Shown piece after piece: positions 61,232 to 64,000 of a DNA stretch of 64,000 bases (position 1 is its first letter; each line of letters begins with the position of its first letter). The translations under genes were made by a program, and so were the position numbers. Under the pieces are notes generated by a model, which searched no databases, was not told the DNA's origin, and worked only from the letters and a program-made list of their open reading frames with translations. The DNA comes from Ananas comosus (taxonomy: Eukaryota; Streptophyta; Magnoliopsida; Poales; Bromeliaceae), in NCBI RefSeq assembly GCF_001540865.1, contig NC_033627.1:9649267-9713266 (forward strand), given 5' to 3'.

Positions 61232-64000
61232 TGTCACGCACCGGGATCCCTTTTTAGTTTAAAGTATAGCGGAAAAGCGTCTGAAATTTTTTTTTTTTTT
61301 GAAAACCTGACCCCAAGGTATGCCAGATCCGCCACAAATACAGGAGATCCACTGTTCGCACGGACAGAGTCTCCCCTATATTTGCACGGCGTCGCACAAG
61401 TACAAGAGTTCAAACATGATACAACCACAACCAGATGAACATACACATAACCAATAGTTATACATTCATACACCATTCACCACAGATTCATATTTTTACA
61501 TTCAATATTTAAAAATAAATCCACATCTATCAGTTAAAATGTTTTCAACCACAGAAACAGGTTTTGGAATACTAAGATGCAAAATCCACAGAAAATCTTT
61601 TGAAAACTGTTCTCGACACAGGAACTTTTATCTTTTTAAAACGCTATCACGAGGGGTAGAAAACCTTTTATTTTACAAAATTCACAAACCAGTTTATTAC
61701 ATTCATGAAAACCCATATTTTCAAATGTAATAAAAATACTGAACCATATAAACACTCTAAGCTATATATCAACAAAAATAAAAAGGGTAAGAGCTAAACC
61801 GAACAACCTGGGTCGCAAGATCTATCAACCGCTACGTACGTATCTCGCGTCTCGTCCCAATACACATCGCCTGCGATACCTGAAAAATGGTGGGGGAGGT
61901 GAGAACATGTAAACATGTCCCTCCCAGTGGGTACCGCAAGCCGAAGAAGGCGAGGAGTACTCACCGGATCAGGAAGAGCTATACAACAACACGGGTTAGT
62001 GGAAATACAATAGGAACAATAGTAAACAAAAGAGATGTATAAGGTAATGAGCAGATATACTAAATACAGTAGCAACAAACTGAAAGAAAGTAAGAACTAG
62101 ACTGAATAACAGCTACCGCTACTGTAACTGGAACCGAAAGCATGCATGAATATCTACTATAGCAGCAAAACAACTATAAAGTAAGAACTGTAAGTATGCA
62201 TGCGACGACTGCTACTATAGACATATGCGTCAACCGGTCAAGAAGTCCAAAGGTACCCAATCTGAAACCAATGCTCTCTTGGTCAGCACCGCAGACCTCA
62301 AGCCAGTGCCACTACTACTCTCCAGTGCATATAACCTCTCTAGGGCTCACGGGTTGTCACCATTCAACCACTTTTCCGGAAAAGAACACTCTTTGCGGTG
62401 GATCAGACCGCCAGTGTTCGTGAAATGCGACGAGTATCGGGCGATCAATGCGATATGCTCAATAATCAACCGTCGGCAACCAGCCGACAATCCTGCCCCT
62501 AGGGCCCATCGACCGCATAGGTCGTCAACTGTAAGGAAGCACAAGAACCGACCACTCAGGTCAACTAGGATGGAACAACATCGACATCCTCTCAAACATA
62601 TGCAAATACTGCTCAATGAACCACAAGGACTGACCACTCAGATCAACTAGGATATGAAGCTCGACCAATCATGTCACAAGTATAGGATATGAAACTCGAC
62701 CAATCACGTCACAAGTATAGGATGTGAAACTCGACCAATCATGTCACAAGTATACGATATGAAACTCGACCAATCACGTCACAAGTATAGGATGTGAAAC
62801 TCAACCAATCATGTCACAAGTGTAGGATATGAATAAAGTATAATCATCCGTCGGCAACTAACCGACAATCCCACCCCTCAGGGTATATCGACCTCAACGG
62901 TCATCAGACAACAAAGGTTGAGGAACTCACCGAATAGGTCACAAATACTGAATACTAGAATCGACCGACTAGATCGCTAATCTCACAGATAATTACAGAA
63001 TCGCTCTACTATAAATATGAAACAGGGTATACAGAATAGCTAAGTAGAGCAACAAGGAAACATGGTATCACATACAGATAGACTATACTCCTACACATGA
63101 TACTAAGCATGGAAACATCTGAGTAGAGTATAATCAAACAACGTGGGTGAAATGTAAACAATATAGGTGTAAAGCTCAACATATAACATAAGCATGGATA
63201 ATAACAAAAGAGCAAGGGTAAGAAACCATCACCGAGCGTGCACCACTGTACCAACGTCGGATCGAAGTACCCACCTGTATGAATGTCGCGCCTGTCTCCT
63301 AACTGCAAAAGAATGTCAACCGGACCTATAGAGGGTCCACCAGGTTAGCATCTAACCCACAACTAATAACCACAGTATCCACACCCCACAAACAATTCAC
63401 GAAGATTGGTTTCCCCATACCGATTACCATAACTCGCCGGAAGTCCCGAAAACCACACTGGGACTCCGTCGGGACCACTGAATTGTCTCGAAACGCACCG
63501 ACTCATACTACGAGTCACCTGCTGCCCCAAAACATTCCAATTTGGATGTTTTGGCAGCAAACACAAGATAACACCACTACACAATTATCGTTTACGACAA
63601 TTATCGTGGATAATTTGTATGAATGCCGCCGGTTCCGAAAGTAGGCTATTTCGACACCGGAATCCACGTCGCCACCCTCATCACCCAACCCACAATGTGA
63701 TGAGGTGGACCAGCCAACAAGGCCTCAGCGACCACACACAAGACAACCACAACCACGTCAGAAAGAAATCGAATACCGAAACACGCATTCTTTCGGCGAA
63801 TTTCGCCGAAAAAGCACCGAAATCGACTCTTCGATTTCGCAAAAGCTACGGATCATGGACAATCAGTCCAGAGGTCAAACACACTACACACACTGTCCAC
63901 AGTGGCCTAGGGGCACAATTTCACAAAGGTCCCTCTAATTACATAAAAATCCTATCATTTATGCTAATTTGAGCGATCAAGCTGGCTCGGTTCACGCAAA
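61232..64000 (-). mobile_element. 4.2-kb solo LTR or LTR-like element, copy 3 (runs off window)
   Basis: It begins TGTCACGCACCGGG inside the copia pol frame, in the same orientation as 31700-35918, with the same order of landmarks: stem-loop at 61337-61383, TCTCACCTCCC region, dyad repeats, GTGGGTACTTCG word, and AACCACAATGTGATGAGG-type leader-flanking sequence. About 2.77 kb of an expected ~4.2 kb are visible. The left flank is CGATA; the right copy should lie beyond the window. Confidence 0.85.
62651..62835. repeat. 35-bp tandem array (about 5 units) inside LTR copy 3
   Basis: Units of GATATGAAACTCGACCAATC followed by ACGTCACAAGTATAG repeat with few changes. Copy 1 has only dispersed, diverged relatives of this unit (23360-23790), so the array expanded in this copy or its recent lineage. 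Confidence 0.85.

Noticed and set aside
62651..62835. CRISPR-like regular repeats
   Set aside because: Units are directly contiguous without unique spacers, inside a plant LTR.

Overview
This is a 64-kb piece of plant nuclear DNA made almost entirely of transposable elements. Evidence for a plant: LTR retrotransposons of the chromovirus (Tekay/Del-like), Tat-like and copia lineages with tRNA-iMet-type primer sites; four Mutator-superfamily elements, three of them flanked by perfect 9-bp target duplications; a tRNA-derived SINE and an L1-type LINE end; TRIM elements; and MITEs embedded in (TA)n/(CT)n microsatellites. GC-rich leader regions and the captured gene fragment fit a monocot, but I cannot name the species. 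I see no host gene that I would call intact. The only plausibly intact coding unit is a small two-exon GRF zinc-finger ORF inside a Mutator element.

Layout. 1-133: end of a fold-back Mutator-type element. 841-6854: a decayed autonomous MULE with ~135-bp TIRs, a broken transposase on + and a convergent GRF zinc-finger gene on -. 6871-11440: microsatellite-embedded MITEs, one split by a 2.7-kb solo LTR (7282-10002). 13479-30224: a non-autonomous MULE (9-bp TSD) split by a full-length but dead Ty3/gypsy chromovirus on - (15049-29950, 5-bp TSD). That element is itself hit by two solo LTRs (15360-17844 in its 3' LTR, 20661-24943 in its integrase). 30448-37831: more MITEs; one (30971-36477) holds a Pack-MULE (31203-36162, 9-bp TSD) that carries a fragment of a 3-ketoacyl-CoA reductase gene and a second copy of the 4.2-kb LTR. 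38013-45200: TRIM, LINE 3' end, solo LTR, fold-back MULE, SINE. 45969-55055: a Tat-like gypsy fragment split by a three-LTR TRIM array and two solo LTRs. 55600-58700: a degraded gene-like segment with an internal duplication, a MITE and, just after it, a SINE. 59435-61231: the 5' half of a dead copia element, cut by the third copy of the 4.2-kb LTR, which runs off the window.

The nesting gives a relative time order, because each insertion is bounded by its own target-site duplication. The coding regions are inactive, and most recognisable stops are Trp or Gln codons changed by C-to-T/G-to-A transitions.

Most interesting points: (1) several LTR families carry clusters of short palindromes in the same 5'-proximal slot, with a different palindrome in each family; (2) microsatellite-embedded MITEs look modular, with different end modules joined to a few shared cores; (3) LTR 3' ends carry stem-loops whose stems covary between copies; (4) a MULE pairs its transposase with a convergent GRF zinc-finger gene; (5) a SINE and a LINE share the same 3' tail. 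All comparisons were made by eye.
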